Of a DNA stretch of 64,000 nucleotides, positions 1 through 12,590 are shown piece by piece (the first letter of the stretch is position 1; each line of letters begins with the position of its first letter). A model generated the notes under the pieces. The model had not been told where the DNA came from. It worked only from the letters and a program-made list of their open reading frames with translations, and did no database searches. This DNA comes from Acanthococcus lagerstroemiae (lineage: Eukaryota > Arthropoda > Insecta > Hemiptera > Eriococcidae). Where the stretch lies: positions 72,946,344 through 73,010,343 of the forward strand of contig CM063108.1 of the NCBI GenBank assembly GCA_031841125.1, in the 5' to 3' direction. The translations under genes were made by a program, and so were the position numbers.

Positions 1-880
1 ACACGCGAACTGATCCTTGGCCAAAACCATATTGATAGTTCAAATCTTGTATCTACCACCTGCAGGTCGCCATTTCGCCAAATCTTATTCAATCGAACAT
101 TAATGGAACACTAATGGAGACTTGGAAGATTCAGCTTCTGGTTTTAGGGGACTATTTTTCAATTTTGCATGCTTGATTTTCAAAAATAGAAACGAAATTC
201 ATCCTTTTTACTTTTATTTTGCAAAAAGGCACCTCTTCCCAATTTTTGGTTGACTTTCTATCAAAACAGGGGCGACGATCGGGCAGAAGGGGCAACCGCC
301 TCTTCACCTTGAGAAATTCAGTGGTAGGTCCACTGGTAAATCACAACCCAATTTTCTTTCTATAATATATTAGGTACCAATAAAAAAAAATTGAAGGGCC
401 TCTTAGGAAATCTCAAAAACAAACACCTATTTATTTTCATTTTTTAACTAGTCCACCTTAAATTAAAATGCCTTCCACCCCTCCGGTAAAAACACAGATA
501 CAACCACTGGGGCTGGGAGACCTTTTTTTTTTCGAAATGAGGGGACTTTAGAGGACTTGTAAGGCAGGTAGACATTTTGTTCAATTAAATAAGGATGTCA
601 GGATATGACACACATTTATGAGAACGAAATACCATACACCATGTACACGTGTTTCAAAATGATTAGTTAATAAAACGTATTTACAGTATCACATGCGACA
701 CTAACCCAAATATGCAGAAAGCAGCCAGTTAATGTACTCTTCAAATGATCCACCACTCGAAGAGAAATCTTATATTGTAAATCTCATTTCCTGCTGCTAA
801 AAGACCACTAGGAGGATAGGGTACAGACAGACGTTTTTTAGAATCAGAAACATGAAACATCCAGAAAATAGAACCAGACA
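1..880. other. Unassigned AT-rich DNA
   Basis: No convincing coding region. Poly-C/poly-G and poly-T runs occur near 500-530. A sequence starting CAGGGGCGACG near 268 resembles the left end of a hAT MITE, but I see no matching right end. Confidence 0.4.
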
Positions 881-1450
881 CCCAATTAGCGATGCGGATA
901 GAATGGCGATTGGCGACACTCAGCACTGCACTGCACTGCACTGCACTCGCCTCGTCGAAGCCGGCGAACGAGACCAAGAGACCGATCGAACGTCGAACGT
1001 CAGTTAGCGACACGCGAAATCGAACGCGATCCGATAACCTCATCAGCAGAGCGATATTTAAGACTGATAGTGATAACGATATCAACGTATCACCGCGCGA
1101 CCGCGTAGCACATCACAGCCAACCGCCAGAGCCAACAGGTTAAACATAAAGAATAGCGGGTATTTCAAACGCTACGCTTGACGGAACCGCGGCGTACAAA
1201 AACACCGTCAACCACCACCGGCACAGATCGCACGGTTTTCGGCATCGCTACCTACCGATCGCGATGATGGCTTTTCACGCGCCCGTGCCACATGCCCGTC
1301 TCAGATTAAGGCGAAACGAACGATCGCCTCTTCGATCCGGAGTCCGGACCAGTCGGTCGCATAGAGCGTACTCTACTCTTTTTCTTCCCGACTTAGCCGG
1401 GTACCGTGGCGAAGCGTGTTCGTGTCGCGGCCCGTTCATCATCCTTCGCG
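880..1450 (+). promoter_or_regulatory. CpG-retaining block, possible promoter or 5' exon
   Basis: This block is clearly richer in G+C and CpG than its AT-rich neighbours and contains a short GCACT tandem repeat near 920-948. A TCAGTT at 1000 fits the arthropod initiator consensus, and CAG|GTTAAA near 1137 could be a splice donor. Short open frames cross it on both strands (892-1143, 1264-1461), but none resembles a known protein. No TATA box or downstream promoter element could be placed at the right distance. A gene start on the + strand is inference only; it could equally be a conserved noncoding element. Confidence 0.2.
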
Positions 1451-1734
1451 TATTAAAATGAAAAAAATGTCTTTGGCGCGCTACATTTCGACATTTCCGA
1501 GGAACGCAGTGGGAGGGGGGTAGAATGCACACAGGTTGACGACGGAAATGAAAAATAACAGTTCGAAAATACTGTGCGAAATGTTTTTCGGCGTGCGAGA
1601 TAAAAGTGACTGTGCGAAAAACGAAGAAAACATACGAAATAGTATATTACACAACTAGGAAAAACATGGTAAAATGGGAAGATTGCGAGTTTGCACCACG
1701 AGCTGAAGGTGAGGTCTGAAATACAACAGTCGTA

Positions 1735-1860
1735 CTTCATCATTTCCTCCCGAGTTGCGTACGATGTTTTTTTAAACACCTTCTCAGAAAGGGCAAAATT
1801 ATATGGAATCTACGAGCAACAAGGAGGTAATAGGGAACTTTCCGTGCATAGGTGTTGAAA
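1735..1860 (+). repeat. Small dispersed repeat, copy 1
   Basis: The segment around TTTCCTCCCGAGTTGCGTACG (about 1743-1764) recurs at 17955-18095. In both places it is followed by a short partly inverted copy (cctcc...ggagg, aacacc...ggtgtt), so it may be a small foldback element. No coding potential. Confidence 0.5.
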
Positions 1861-1964
1861 AAATAGTTAATATTGATAGATATACAAAGTGCAAAAAGCT
1901 TTTTTGTACGTGTATCAAACATTATTTTTTTAACCGATGCACAAAACAGTGATTTTGAGCTCTC

Positions 1965-2075
1965 ACCCAATAAATTACAGTAAATTACCAGTAAGTTACC
2001 GAAAATTACAGCTAATTTGCTGTAAATTACCAAATATACTAATAAGCGACCGTAAATTACGGTAATTTAGGTAGC
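1965..2075 (+). repeat. Degenerate TAAATTAC array
   Basis: About eight imperfect copies of a 10-14 base unit (TAAATTACAG, TAAATTACC, TAAATTACGG and variants) follow one another. Several units are partly palindromic (GTAAATTAC), so local hairpins are possible. Confidence 0.7.
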
Positions 2076-3715
2076 ATGTGAAAATGAAATGTAAAAAAAG
2101 TTATACGCGAAGATTTTTTTACGCACGCTTCGATTTCCCTTCTTCTATGGTTTCCTCATCGCTTGCACAAAGGTTCATGATTTCCAAAGTTCCGAGTTAT
2201 CATTACGAGGGTTCAAAATTACCAAGGTCAGAATTTAGTTTGATGTTCACAATACTGTACAGTATTTCCAGAATTGACGATCATAGTTTCGATAATTTAG
2301 GTATGTAGTTTACCAGTTCTAGAACTTGCAATATTATAAACGAGAAGTCAGGACGAATAATTTTGAAGGTTTACCATAACTAAAGTTGAAGTTTACGATT
2401 TTAAGGTTTGACAAATTTGAGAATTTATAATTTCTAACCTCACCAGTTACCCTCGAGCATGGTGATCAAGGCCGACTTTAGGTAAAATCGATCCAAGGAA
2501 TTACTTTATAGCCCCCCCCCCATAAAAAATACATACGGGAAACTAGTTAATCATTTCCTTATAAACATTATATTACTGTTATGTAGGTCTTTTTAATCAT
2601 TCTTTTAGTACTTCTCTTTTCCAGGTGTTCTTATCCGGCAGAGTGCACTGGAGAATTCACCCCGGGTTGCCCCCATGCAGTGTGTGTACCACATAAGCTC
2701 TTCATTGCAGCTGCCCAAATTGGCCCTACCTCAGTATCTCTCACCCCCCCCCCCCCAATAAAAATATACAATCCAATTTTATTTCAAGATTCAAGTATGT
2801 ATGTGACTACACTGCTACACTTACGTAGTATTCTTGAAGTGAAAATCCTTAAAAATCCTTAAATATAACAAAGATGAGAAATTTGCAAAAAAAAAAAAAA
2901 AAAAAAAAAAATGAGAGTTCCTGTTGACGTGTGACAAGAAATAAAGATATGGTAAACAACGGTTAGGGGTTGAGATGCGCTTGTAAATTAGTGTGTTCGA
3001 TTTCTTTTAAAATCATGATCGGGCTCCGATTTTCTTTTTATACGTTATTACTGTGCCGTCTTATGGATCAACTAAGTAATTGGTTAATTGGTTTCCCCGA
3101 CAAAGATAGGATATTCGTAAGTTCAGGCTGCCCAGATCATACTCTTTTTCAAGGAAAATACTCTTTTTCAAGGGAAATACTCTTTGGATACTGTAAAAAA
3201 ATAGAACTCTATCTTTTCCCAAAAAATTTCAAGAAGTACCCTTTGTTATGCTGAAGCTGATAATAAAAGATAACCATATAAATGATGACTGATAGCGTGA
3301 TAGCGAAGGCCAAAATTCGCTTGAGATTGAGAGACTCGCTCTACATTCTACAGTTAATAAAATCAATATGTGACGTGTCACAAGAAAAGAGTCCAGTTAC
3401 CACCAAAGCCTTTTTCTTGTGATACGTCTGTTTCACTCTAGGTTGTGGCATTGTGATTTTATTTTTCAAGTTTGTCAAAGCACATTGAGCTACCATGGGG
3501 CCAAAAACAAAATAAAAAAATGATTACATGCGATATGTACAAATATGGAATACATACAAAAGGCACTCAAATATTTATTTCAATTGAACAAATAAAAAGC
3601 AATTTAGAGGTGAAAATTTTTCCGGTCCATTTTTATTTATAACAAACAATACTTGACTAAATCCAAGGAGAGAAAAAAGGAAAAGAGGGAAGAGCAGGTA
3701 AGAATAATTTATAAC
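2076..3715. other. Unassigned AT-rich DNA with homopolymers
   Basis: Holds C-runs near 2512 and 2745, an A-run at 2887-2911, and a 20-bp tandem duplication (ATACTCTTTTTCAAGG) near 3138-3182. No protein recognised on either strand. Confidence 0.5.
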
Positions 3716-3721
3716 ACAGGC

Positions 3722-3872
3722 CAGGTCCGTACCGACCAGGGGGGGGGGTTAACCTCCCTCCTCCCATTGGCCAAATTTTCTTCTTATACATGTGGACAGC
3801 TAAATAAATTTGAGGTACTTGTAGCCCCTCTAAATCACAAATTCCCTAGCTTAAATCCTGGGTACAGCCCTG
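3722..3872. mobile_element. hAT-type MITE
   Basis: The left end CAGGTCCGTACC and the inverted right end CAGGGCTGTACC match at 10 of 12 positions. The flanks ACACAGGC and ACATAGTC agree at 6 of 8, as expected for an old hAT 8-bp target duplication. A G-run follows the left end, a feature shared with other MITEs here. It is about 151 bp with no coding capacity. Confidence 0.65.
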
Positions 3873-4130
3873 ACATAGTCCAGAAAGACTCCTGGAGCGA
3901 GTATCGAGCAAAGTGAGATACGAGTTTGCTAGAAAAAATTTTTGAACGACCTGGAGCACTCTTTTTTGTTAAAAAATATGTGGGCAGCCTGTAAGTTTTT
4001 AATAGGAAGAAAGAGACCAGGACTTTTGAATTTTCTTACATTAAGTATTACATTCGTTTTCATTACGTTCATTATTTATTCTTTAATCATTTAATGAATT
4101 TTTCAAAATTATAATTTTTTTATATTCGTT

Positions 4131-4157
4131 TTTATTATTATTATTATTATTATTATT
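4131..4157 (+). repeat. (TTA)n microsatellite
   Basis: Perfect run of TTA triplets followed by T-rich DNA. Confidence 0.9.
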
Positions 4158-4269
4158 TTTTAATAAATAAAATTTTTAAAAGCATGTTCTTCCTTTCTTT
4201 TTCGGAGCTGCCCAAAGTTTTTGAAGGTGCCCAATATGGGTGGTACTGCCTGGTAGAGTACACGCTGCC

Positions 4270-4720
4270 CCATGTAGAGTTAACGCTTTTCAAGCCTCTT
4301 CCAAATTAGTTTGAACCTCTGTAAGATTTTCTAGACTCCTTATACTTAACTTTAGAAAACCTACCTAAAACCTAATAACCACTGAAATTCGACATGGCTC
4401 ATTTAATTCTCTTCTATAGACGTGTTTAAAACTTGGTATAAGTCTTACGATACAGACCCTCTTCAAAACGAATCTAAGACTCTTTTGAGAGTCCTTTTAA
4501 ACTTATATGGGCCTCTTCAAGACTTTTTTTACCTTAGGTATTTAAGATTCTTTAAGACGCTTCCATATTGGTACAAGTTTCGTTAAAAGATAAATATAAA
4601 TATGTATTCTTCCAGGATTCTAGGCTTGATTAAGATTTTCTAGGTCTGAATCAACACGCCTCCAGATGCGTTTAAGACTACTCAAATTTCTTCTAACCAG
4701 CTTACAATTTTCTGAAATCG
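4270..4720. repeat. Degenerate word-repeat tract
   Basis: The words TAAGACTC, CTTCAAG, GTTTAAGAC and TTTCTAG recur every 20-40 bases with many variants, suggesting an old decayed satellite. There is no open frame of note. Confidence 0.35.
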
Positions 4721-5018
4721 ACATCGGATTTACATGAAACGCGTTCTGATCAAATCATTGAAAAGTGATGTCACCTTTGAAACATTTTCCCATGAAAACT
4801 GCGCACACTCGGAGGAAAATTCAATTAAAGTACAAGTAAATTGCACACACAAAGGAAAAAATTTGAATATACGTAGGTAAAATTGTAAATTACACACAGT
4901 AGTATAAAAAATACTATCCGATGTTTGGGCATTGATAATAGCCGGCTCACTGAGGGAAACGAAGCCGAGAAATCACACCCTCCTCATATTCTGCGATAAG
5001 TGATTCTACGTGGATATT

Positions 5019-5330
5019 TTATTTTTAGCGTATGTATTTCGTATCTCATTCTCAATGTGCAGTCCTTGTATCTGGACCAAAGTGTCAGTTTGGAACTCCT
5101 TTAGCCGTTTAGTGAACGTAAATAGGTCAGGATGCGGCTTAAATGAACGGTTGAAATGGTTTTGGAACAACTCGCAGGCATTTATTGTGTCCTCTACTTA
5201 ATGAAGCCATTCTGCAGGTCCACAGGCTTGGCGGATATTTTGCATCGTTAAAAAGTACGAAGTGAAGAGTAAAATTTTACGACACTGGGGCCGTGTAGGC
5301 ATCAAATCAGAAACAAACGCAGCATATACT
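5019..5330 (-). mobile_element. MULE-like transposase C-terminal relic, copy 1
   Basis: The reverse strand from about 5202 down to 5019 encodes a block containing NACELFQNHFN, then HPDLFTFTKRLKEFQTDT. This matches the conserved TTNACESFHSHFN...HPNIF.F...L..QT region of MULE-domain (FLYWCH/MULE-type) transposases common in insect genomes. Just upstream, about 5215-5240 in another frame, is PPSLW, which precedes that block in the family. There is no intact frame and at least one frameshift. Catalytic residues lie further upstream in this family and are not visible. The second relic at 20350-20640 carries the same block in better condition. Identification rests on motif recall; a translated search would settle it. 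Confidence 0.6.
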
Positions 5331-5589
5331 TCTGTGGGATCTACGAAAAGTGAGATCAAACACATGTTTCAACTATCAAGCAGTGTCTACGTAGTATTAT
5401 GTACCCGCTCCCCCCCCCCCATCATGTTGCCATTCTGAGATTGTACATTTATAAGAGCCCCGCTGATGCAGGCTCCCATAAGCGGCTCAATCGCATATTC
5501 ATTCTTATACGTGTATGCGTACTTGTGACTCACCCTCGGTCTACCGGTTTTTGTCGTATGAGCAATTTACAATCGAAACCCGAACTGTA

Positions 5590-5790
5590 AAAACAACCGT
5601 AGTCAGTTTTGATTTTTTGACTTGAATGACAAACTGAGCTATATACACAGCTCAGATGGATGAACTGCCTGCTTGTTTTCATTATCGGATGATGACTTGA
5701 TAATTGAGTTGCAATGTTTTTGTATATTAGCTGTTGATATAGCTCAGTCTCTCATTTAAGTCAAGAAATCAAAACTGACTATGGTTGTCT
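5590..5790. repeat. Foldback element with ~62-bp inverted arms
   Basis: The arm 5590-5652 (ACAACCGTAGTCAGTTTTG...) is repeated in inverse orientation at 5729-5790 with only a few mismatches, leaving a loop of about 76 bases. It looks like a MITE or foldback element. I could not fix a target duplication. Confidence 0.75.
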
Positions 5791-8290
5791 TCACAATTAG
5801 GGTTTCCATTTCCACCGTGTTTCCTTTATTTTGTGAATATGTGAACTTCACATTTCCTACATCTTTAGTGTAATTTGAAAATCCACCTCTCTATCGTAAA
5901 GTATGCATTTTACTTTCTCCCGTCTTCATTTCTTTATTCTTTCTTACGTTTTCTTACCCTTTTCTAGTTCTTATTTACTCAGTTTACCCCTGACCACTAA
6001 TAGGCACTTATCCCTTCAACCCGTACGATTATTTATTTACTTATGGTGGCTGTAGGACGGAGGAGGCAGTTATCAGGGAAGGCTGCAGCGATTCCATCTT
6101 CGCATAATATGAGAAAATGATGAACATATTATCGTAGAATCAACTCGATCTCTCTGTTAGAATAAACAGAACACCAAATCGTTAGGGCAATGTTCTAAAA
6201 CTATTAAAAAAACGCGCATTACCTGGAAATTTCAATGTGAAATGAAAAATAATGATATAGTGAGTGCGCCCCCAGAGGGTTTCCACAACGCGGTCTCATC
6301 GTTTTCATACCTCACGCCAACTTTTCCTTCTCGCTTTTCGAGATCTTGGTCATTTTGTACGGCGCTTCGTTTCGTTCACGCGAGTCATTCTTGTAGAAAA
6401 TATATAATAAATTTTAAAAAAATGAAAAAATGATAATAATAATAAAAGAAATTGTAATACAGGCGCATTGTATGGGAAAAGAGGATCGGTTCGGAACTGC
6501 AATATTGAAATCAAAGTCTCTCTTTCAGGTGTGGCGACCAAATAACAAGTACAAGTAGAAAGATTACACGCGCTTTCCACGTGCACAGAAACTGTTTTCC
6601 GTGAAATGGAAACGTGACGACTCCAGCTGACAAATACAAAAGGGAAGGGAGAAGGATGTGGAAATTTTTTGCTCCGTATTTCTGATAAGGACGTACAGCA
6701 CGGGCTGGTTAATTTCTCTGGTATGGTACCGCCTTAACAATTTCCATGAACTCGTATACCTTTTTAGTTCATCCCTTCTGGGCGCCGTGTACGTGTACAA
6801 ATACAGCGCCGATTTCGTCGCAACAGTCCCACAGTGTAACACCAGTAACTTGCATTTATACGTGTTTCGGTATGAGAGGTCATAGTGATTCGGGTAATAT
6901 GGACGGGTATGTTACGATTCGGGGTGTTGACTTGATGGAAAAAACAGAGCAGGAAATCGAACGCAGTTCAACTTTACCCCGTGGAAACTTCCAGCACGGG
7001 ATGATACAGGACGAAGTTTAGATATATCGTTTTCAAACTTTCTCTCGTGCAGCATATTCGTAGGATTCGTAGTTTTCGAGGTATAACCCACGTTTTTCGA
7101 ATACCAGAAGAGAAATATGTTGGCGCCGGTACAAATTTGAACGAAAATGGTATCCTTAATCCGTACTGCGTTGGAGTTTCCAAATTATACAGCAGAATAT
7201 TGAAATCAGCGAATAGGTTGGCTTAGAACTACACGTACGCGTGCATGTTAGTTGACATTAGTCTGGAAGGGGCCGAAGGCATTACGAAAATAGAATACGA
7301 GTATAATTGACGAATATGACAAACGTGTACGACAGATTTCCTTCGAAGGCGACGAAGTTGAAATGGAAAAGTCATACGCGTTTTGAGCGCAGGGACGAAA
7401 CTAAGGGAGGCACGGGGGCAAATTGCCCACACCCCAAGCCTCCGCCGGAGTTGGAAAATTTAAGTAGATGGATCAAAAGCTTCGAAAATCCAACACGTCA
7501 AAAAGGGGTTTATAAAATTTTAGATTTATTACTATCATAAAAAATGAATTTATGTTCTAGAGTGATATTCATGATTTTCCCAACTTAAAGTTTTCTGAAA
7601 TTTTCTAAGTCAGAACTTCAACTAGTAAAATCTGAATTGTCACTTGAAGGAAATTTCAATTTTTAAAGAAAAAAAAAAAGAAAAATTTATTTATAACTGA
7701 AATCTGAAAATTATGAATTAACGTTTTTCCCAATGGGACCAACCACAGAACTTTACCATTTTTCCTGTTTATTCAATTAAAATAAAAGTGGATATTCGAA
7801 TGAGCCTCGGCGCCAAGTATTTTTATTTTTAATACTCGTACCAAAGGTAGACATAGACGAATGCTTACGCGGATGCTTTATCAATACAAACATAACAATA
7901 ATTGTATTGTCAACCGGCTGTAATCAGCCAATGTCCTACTTTAGGATGCCAACTCCAATCTGAACTTTCTTGTTCCTTCATTTGAATTTCGACGAATTTG
8001 ATCGAACATTATTGCGTAATTCATTTCTAGCAGTTCATATATCATTCGTATTCTCCTTTCTGCTTAGTTTTGAACGTGTAAAAATGAGTGTGGTTAATGT
8101 TGATTTTTTTTTTTTGAATGTGCTGCGAACGATGCATTCCAAAAAAGACGGTAGTTCAAAACGGTATGAAGTAGTACCTGCTCATGTCACAACATTTTCA
8201 ATAACGATTTTAGAAAAGAACGTGAAAGAGTGTTTCTATTCAAACCCTCGGAGCACCAAAAAGCCTCTCTAAAGTGCAGACAAAGAAATG
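5791..8290. other. Unassigned DNA
   Basis: Several short open frames (for example 6746-7021 and 7307-7540) resemble nothing known. At 7390 a sequence CAGGGACGAAACTAAGGG matches the termini of the MITE family at 21411-22586, but no right end follows, so it is a solo or truncated end. Confidence 0.4.
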
Positions 8291-9000
8291 TGACTTTCCT
8301 GAAGTAAGTGAATGTAAAAATAAAACTCTGTTATCTGTTTTTCACAGTATTGTTAGACCTAAAACAAAACGTTAAATTGTTTTTTGTCATAACTCATAAC
8401 CATTTCATCAATGACATGACAAAAAAATGAATCAATAACAAAACAAAATGACAAAAAAATTATGTTCGGACATTTCGTCAATGATTAAATAATAAACTAT
8501 GCTAAACGACGTAATAATTGATAACATATTATGCTCAGCGGCATTGCCATTGACAGTAAACCATGCTAAGCATTATGATAAAAAGGAAGACAAATGACAA
8601 AATAATTTCGTCAAGACGTAACAAACTATGAAAAAAAGAAAATGAAAAACTCTGAAGATGAGAAAACTCACGATACAACAAAAAAAGATGAATGCACCTC
8701 TGACAGAAGGACAGAAAATCGTTTCATCTAATATCGCTGGTTTTACAAATAGGAAAAGAAAAACAATTAAAATAAAGCTGAAAAATTCGGATGTATTCCA
8801 CATTTTTAATTCCACGTTTCACGTTCACCTACCTAAAAACGAAGGCGTACGGATTAAAATGTAAGATTGCGAGTTTTGATTTTTTTAGTGAGCATGATGT
8901 TTATGAACACATAATGAATAAAATGAAACATTTAACTGAAACCTTTGAAAGTGAAAAATTTACTGCCATCGATGTGCTCACTGTCCTAAAGAACTGCGTT
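8291..9000. other. Unassigned AT-rich DNA
   Basis: Words such as AATGACAAAA and AACTATGCTAA recur in 8290-8620. Open frames at 8658-8864 and the start of 8791-9336 are not recognisable. Confidence 0.35.
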
Positions 9001-9590
9001 CAATCTCTCTGGCTCGATAATAATAATAATAATTTTTCGCTGTGCCACGTTAGCTGTCATAATTGCATGTATTATCGTTACTATTTGTTATTATTTCATC
9101 TTGCTCCTATTTCTACCATTCTTACTTGTTTATTTATTTATTTGCCTATAATACCTATATATATATATTTTCTTTTCCCCCATTTTTGCTTTATTCTTGC
9201 TTGTACTTTGCCTGACAGTGATTTAACTATTTATGTTTACCTATCTGTTATTTACCGCGTTATTTCTCTGTCCGTTTTGCGATCACGTTACCTCTGTCGC
9301 CTTTTTTATGTGCGGTTTTTCGCTGTGTATGCCTAACTATTTTTATTGCCATATTTACTTACATTAGTTGTTGCAAATTTGATTGGCTGCATTTACTTGT
9401 TTTCCTTCTTTTTTTTTTTTACGCCAATCTGTATTATTATTCTCCAACATTTTCACATAGCATACTCACACACATTTATGTACTTGCAATTTTTGCTTAT
9501 ACTTATTCACATTTATTTATACTCGCATGCTGTTTATCTTATTTAATTTTGTTTAAAGTGTAAATAAATAAATAATAATAAAAACTTATT
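9000..9590 (+). mobile_element. Possible non-LTR retroelement 3' tail
   Basis: A long T-rich stretch ends in TAAATAAATAAATAATAATA at about 9560-9580. A pyrimidine-rich 3' UTR closed by a short A-rich simple repeat is typical of CR1/Jockey-like LINE ends. The long open frame across it (8791-9336) has low-complexity composition and no recognisable domain, so I do not call it a gene. No reverse transcriptase lies immediately upstream. Confidence 0.3.
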
Positions 9591-9672
9591 CGAGAAAGTA
9601 AAAACGAGGTAGATACTTGAATACATGTCGTTGCAATGGTTGCAAAAAAGGTGATACTGATCAGGAAAAGCA

Positions 9673-10285
9673 GTGTTTAAAAAGCAGCATCGCCGTCGCC
9701 ACATTCCCAAACGATTCGACTCAAGTAATGAAAATCAGACGGAAATGACTTTTTACCAGTTCTATAGATCCGAATTCTATAAAGTTTTAGACAGTTTGAC
9801 CAAGGAAATGAAAGAAAAAATCGAAAATTTGTGTAAAACGTTGAATCCTTTTCATGAACTTCTGGAGATTCTCTTGAAACGAGAAAATTTGACTCTGCAG
9901 AATTTAAAACAATGTCATGAATTTTATCCTGACTAGAATTCAAAACCAGATATTAACGCTCTGCAAACCGAAATAGACGCGCTATTTGATTCATGCGCTG
10001 AATGCTCATCGTTCATTACAGTTGTTGAAAATTCTCGAAAAATAAAAAATCTACTGTAGCTCACTTTCTGCCCCCCCCCCAAACTAATCGTAACAGCGTC
10101 GTTCATATTCAACAGTTTCAAATGAACGAAAATTTAGGGGGTCTAAAAATCTTCAAAAATCATCTCCGAACGATAATGGAAGATAAGAGATTGGACTGTA
10201 CTCTGAAAAAGATTTGACAGATCAAATCGAATTTACGAAAATCATGACAGTTTGGGCGGCATTGAAAAATCGAAGAATTTTAAAC
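9673..10285 (+). mobile_element. hAT transposase relic, ZMYM1-like
   Basis: The first block (9673-9936) begins with a basic RRRHIPKRFD segment followed by FYRSEFYKVLDSLTKEM, resembling the start of the transposase core in insect ZMYM1-like hAT proteins. After a stop at about 9934 the frame continues to about 10057. The C-terminus returns near 10124-10225 with LKIFKNHLRTIMEDKRLD, a good match to the hAT dimerisation (hATC) signature S.LK.IKN.LRS.M...RL. It ends at about 10240-10280 with KIMTVWAALKNRRILN, matching the usual FA..KNRRI ending. The middle, including the catalytic core, is largely deleted and a C-run interrupts it. The protein is dead. I saw no matching TIRs around it. Confidence 0.65.
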
Positions 10286-10289
10286 TAAT

Positions 10290-10736
10290 TTCAAAATTAA
10301 AACTGACATATTTTTTAATTTGTTTATTTATAAACTAGGTATTATTTGTCATTTATTACGGCGCTGAAATTAAATTTTTAAATGTGTTTCAGTTGTTACC
10401 CGTTTTTTTTTTGCAGGGGGGGGGGATACACAAAGTTTGATACTTGGATATTTTGAGTTGAGTCAGTTTGGAATTCAACAATTTTTGCCCCCCCCTCCCC
10501 CAGAAGAACTACTTCGCTACGTTCATGTTTGGGCGCACGACTTCTCTGGCGAGTTCATTCATGTTTCGTCGAGCTAATAGTTTTGTCACAAACAACAAGC
10601 AAATAATGATCTACTTTCAATCTTTGAACATTGACATGGTCGATTATATAGGGATTTTTCAATTTATTATAATATATATATATTTATTATTTGCACGGCA
10701 AGAATGCACCAATAGTGACGTTGCAATAACAAAAAT
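10290..10736. other. AT-rich spacer with C/G runs
   Basis: Contains a G-run near 10417 and a C-run near 10489. Nothing else is recognised. Confidence 0.4.
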
Positions 10737-11321
10737 ATGGGCGCAGATAATAGTGGTTCTAATTTAGCTACACGTTATAATCAAGCTTTGGAGCGAGTGC
10801 TTTACTTGAAAGTTGGGAAAGCACCTGACCCGGACGGAATCAGGAACGCGACACTAGAAACCTTTACGGAAGTGTCGGCAGAACAATTGACATACATTTA
10901 CAACCAAATAATAGCGCAGGGGGTCACCCTAAACCAATGGTCAACCTCAGAAACCATGCTACCTCACAAGAAAAGGGAGAAGACCCAATTCAAGCCCATC
11001 AGCCTTTCCTCGAATGTTTGCAAAGTCTTCTGTAAAATTATTGAAAACAGAATCTACCCACAGCTCGACGGCAACCAACCTCCGGAGCAGGCAGGCTTCA
11101 GAAGGGGCTTGTGCACAGTCGACTATATTCACACATTAAATCAGCTAATACCTAGAGAAAACGAACGAATGCCAGATGAAACTAAACACCTAGAATTCGT
11201 AAACTTTCAAAAAGCCTTCGACACAGTAATTAGTCACACCTATTTATGGAATGCTCTTAAAACCCAAAGAATAAACAAAAAAATCAATAAAATTCTACAA
11301 CATTTTTATAAGAACTCTTAA
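10737..11321 (+). mobile_element. RTE-type reverse transcriptase, 5' and 3' truncated
   Basis: A single open frame of 194 residues holds the N-terminal half of a LINE reverse transcriptase. In order it has GKAPDPDGI (about residues 28-36), the KPISLSSNVCKVFCKIIENRI block, the EQAGFRRG motif, and motif A as FVNFQKAFDTV, where the usual acidic D before F is N but the catalytic D of AFD is kept. LWNAL follows, as in RTE-like elements. The frame stops directly before the CAGGATGTC end of the next element, so motifs B (QGDPLSP) and C (FADD) are missing. It cannot be active. The LINE at 58540-59610 carries the complementary part of a related protein. Confidence 0.85.
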
Positions 11322-11328
11322 GCATATA

Positions 11329-11770
11329 CAGGATGTCTGCAGACTTTTCAAAAAAATTCTTCCTGACTTTTTCCTTACCTCCTTTCTTGTATTTGAAGAA
11401 TCCATACATAAAAGTCTTCGGATTATTTTTATATTCCAAATATAAAATCATGAGTATAAATCTAAGGACTTGATAATGAATGTAATTGAGGTAATCATCA
11501 TAATTCTCACCTCACATTGCAAAAACGTTTATTTGTAATGATGGAAAAAAGTTATGATTCTTCTCAAACATTGAATATGAAGCTACAAGCAACAAACTTG
11601 AACGAGGACTCGAATTATGAATTCATTACGTTCATATGCAATTTATTTCTTGATTCTCATTCTTTCATACTATGGGATTTCCTACGTAATCTTCCATTGG
11701 ATAGTAATATAATTTACTAATTTTCCCTGACCTTTCAGCGAATTTTTCGAAATTTTCGGATGACATCCTA
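11329..11770. mobile_element. TIR element with CAGGATGTC end
   Basis: The left end CAGGATGTCTGC and the inverted right end TAGGATGTCATC share AGGATGTC, and both are followed by A/T-rich words and CCTGACTTTT-like subterminal repeats. I found no clean target duplication, so the right boundary is uncertain. The left end resembles the termini of the putative element at 56758-60404. Confidence 0.4.
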
Positions 11771-12576
11771 ACTTCCTTTCAAAAATCCTGACTTTTCCTG
11801 ATTTCCAAACGTTGTAGAAGCGATGTCGTTTCGCGAATGGAGCGAGTTGAAATTTCTTCGGGATTATTCGGCATTATTCCCTTACGAACACCTTCGAAAC
11901 TGACTCCTATAAAAATTATTAGGGGCACTGCTTTACCCTCGCGTTATTAACACTACCCTCGCCCGCGTAAAGAGTCAATTGCATTGGCTAAATGCCAGAC
12001 ATACGGTATAATTTATGAAATTATCATATCGAAATCATTTTACCCGCACATAAACGACAATTTGACTGAAAAATTGAAAATAAACACTTTATCGTAGTTT
12101 TCTTTGCCAGCTGAGTATACGAATGACTATAAAGTAGTGATTTTATTTGAAGTTTTTCAATTGTGCACGAATAGAAACCACTACATGAAATTCCTACAGA
12201 TTCGAATACCATATAGTTCTCGAAGCACAGAACAAATTATACACAAACAATCCTTTCGTCTCGTAAGAGCTAAGTTCTCTAAACGAACTTTTCCGTTTGG
12301 AAATTTGCTGCAGCAAAAGGTGAACGTATTTTCTCTCCACCTTCATAATTTACGACAAATTCATCAATCTTACTCGACAACACTCGGTAAACAAAGGATT
12401 TCTTCAACTGGTTTTATTTACTGGTATTTTTAAAGTTAGTTGCGAATTTGCAAGTAACCAACTCCGTTTTGCTCTCGCATTGAACACTCCTGTTCTACTT
12501 CCCCCCTCCCCCAAGAAAATAGATTGGCGCGAACAAATGTTTTCTTGGAGCGAGTGAAATTAACAGCAAAACTGCT
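11771..12576. other. Unassigned DNA
   Basis: An open frame at 12104-12433 is not recognisable. No repeats or RNA genes seen. Confidence 0.4.
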
Positions 12577-12590
12577 AATAGTAATCGGCC

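Noticed and set aside
2887..2911. Processed pseudogene tail
   Set aside because: An A-run alone, with no recognisable upstream cDNA; the same holds for 39396-39421, 46935-46958 and 49210-49228.
8791..9336. A 181-residue protein-coding gene
   Set aside because: Composition is low-complexity (F, I, L, Y) and follows a T-rich retroelement-like tail; no domain recognised.
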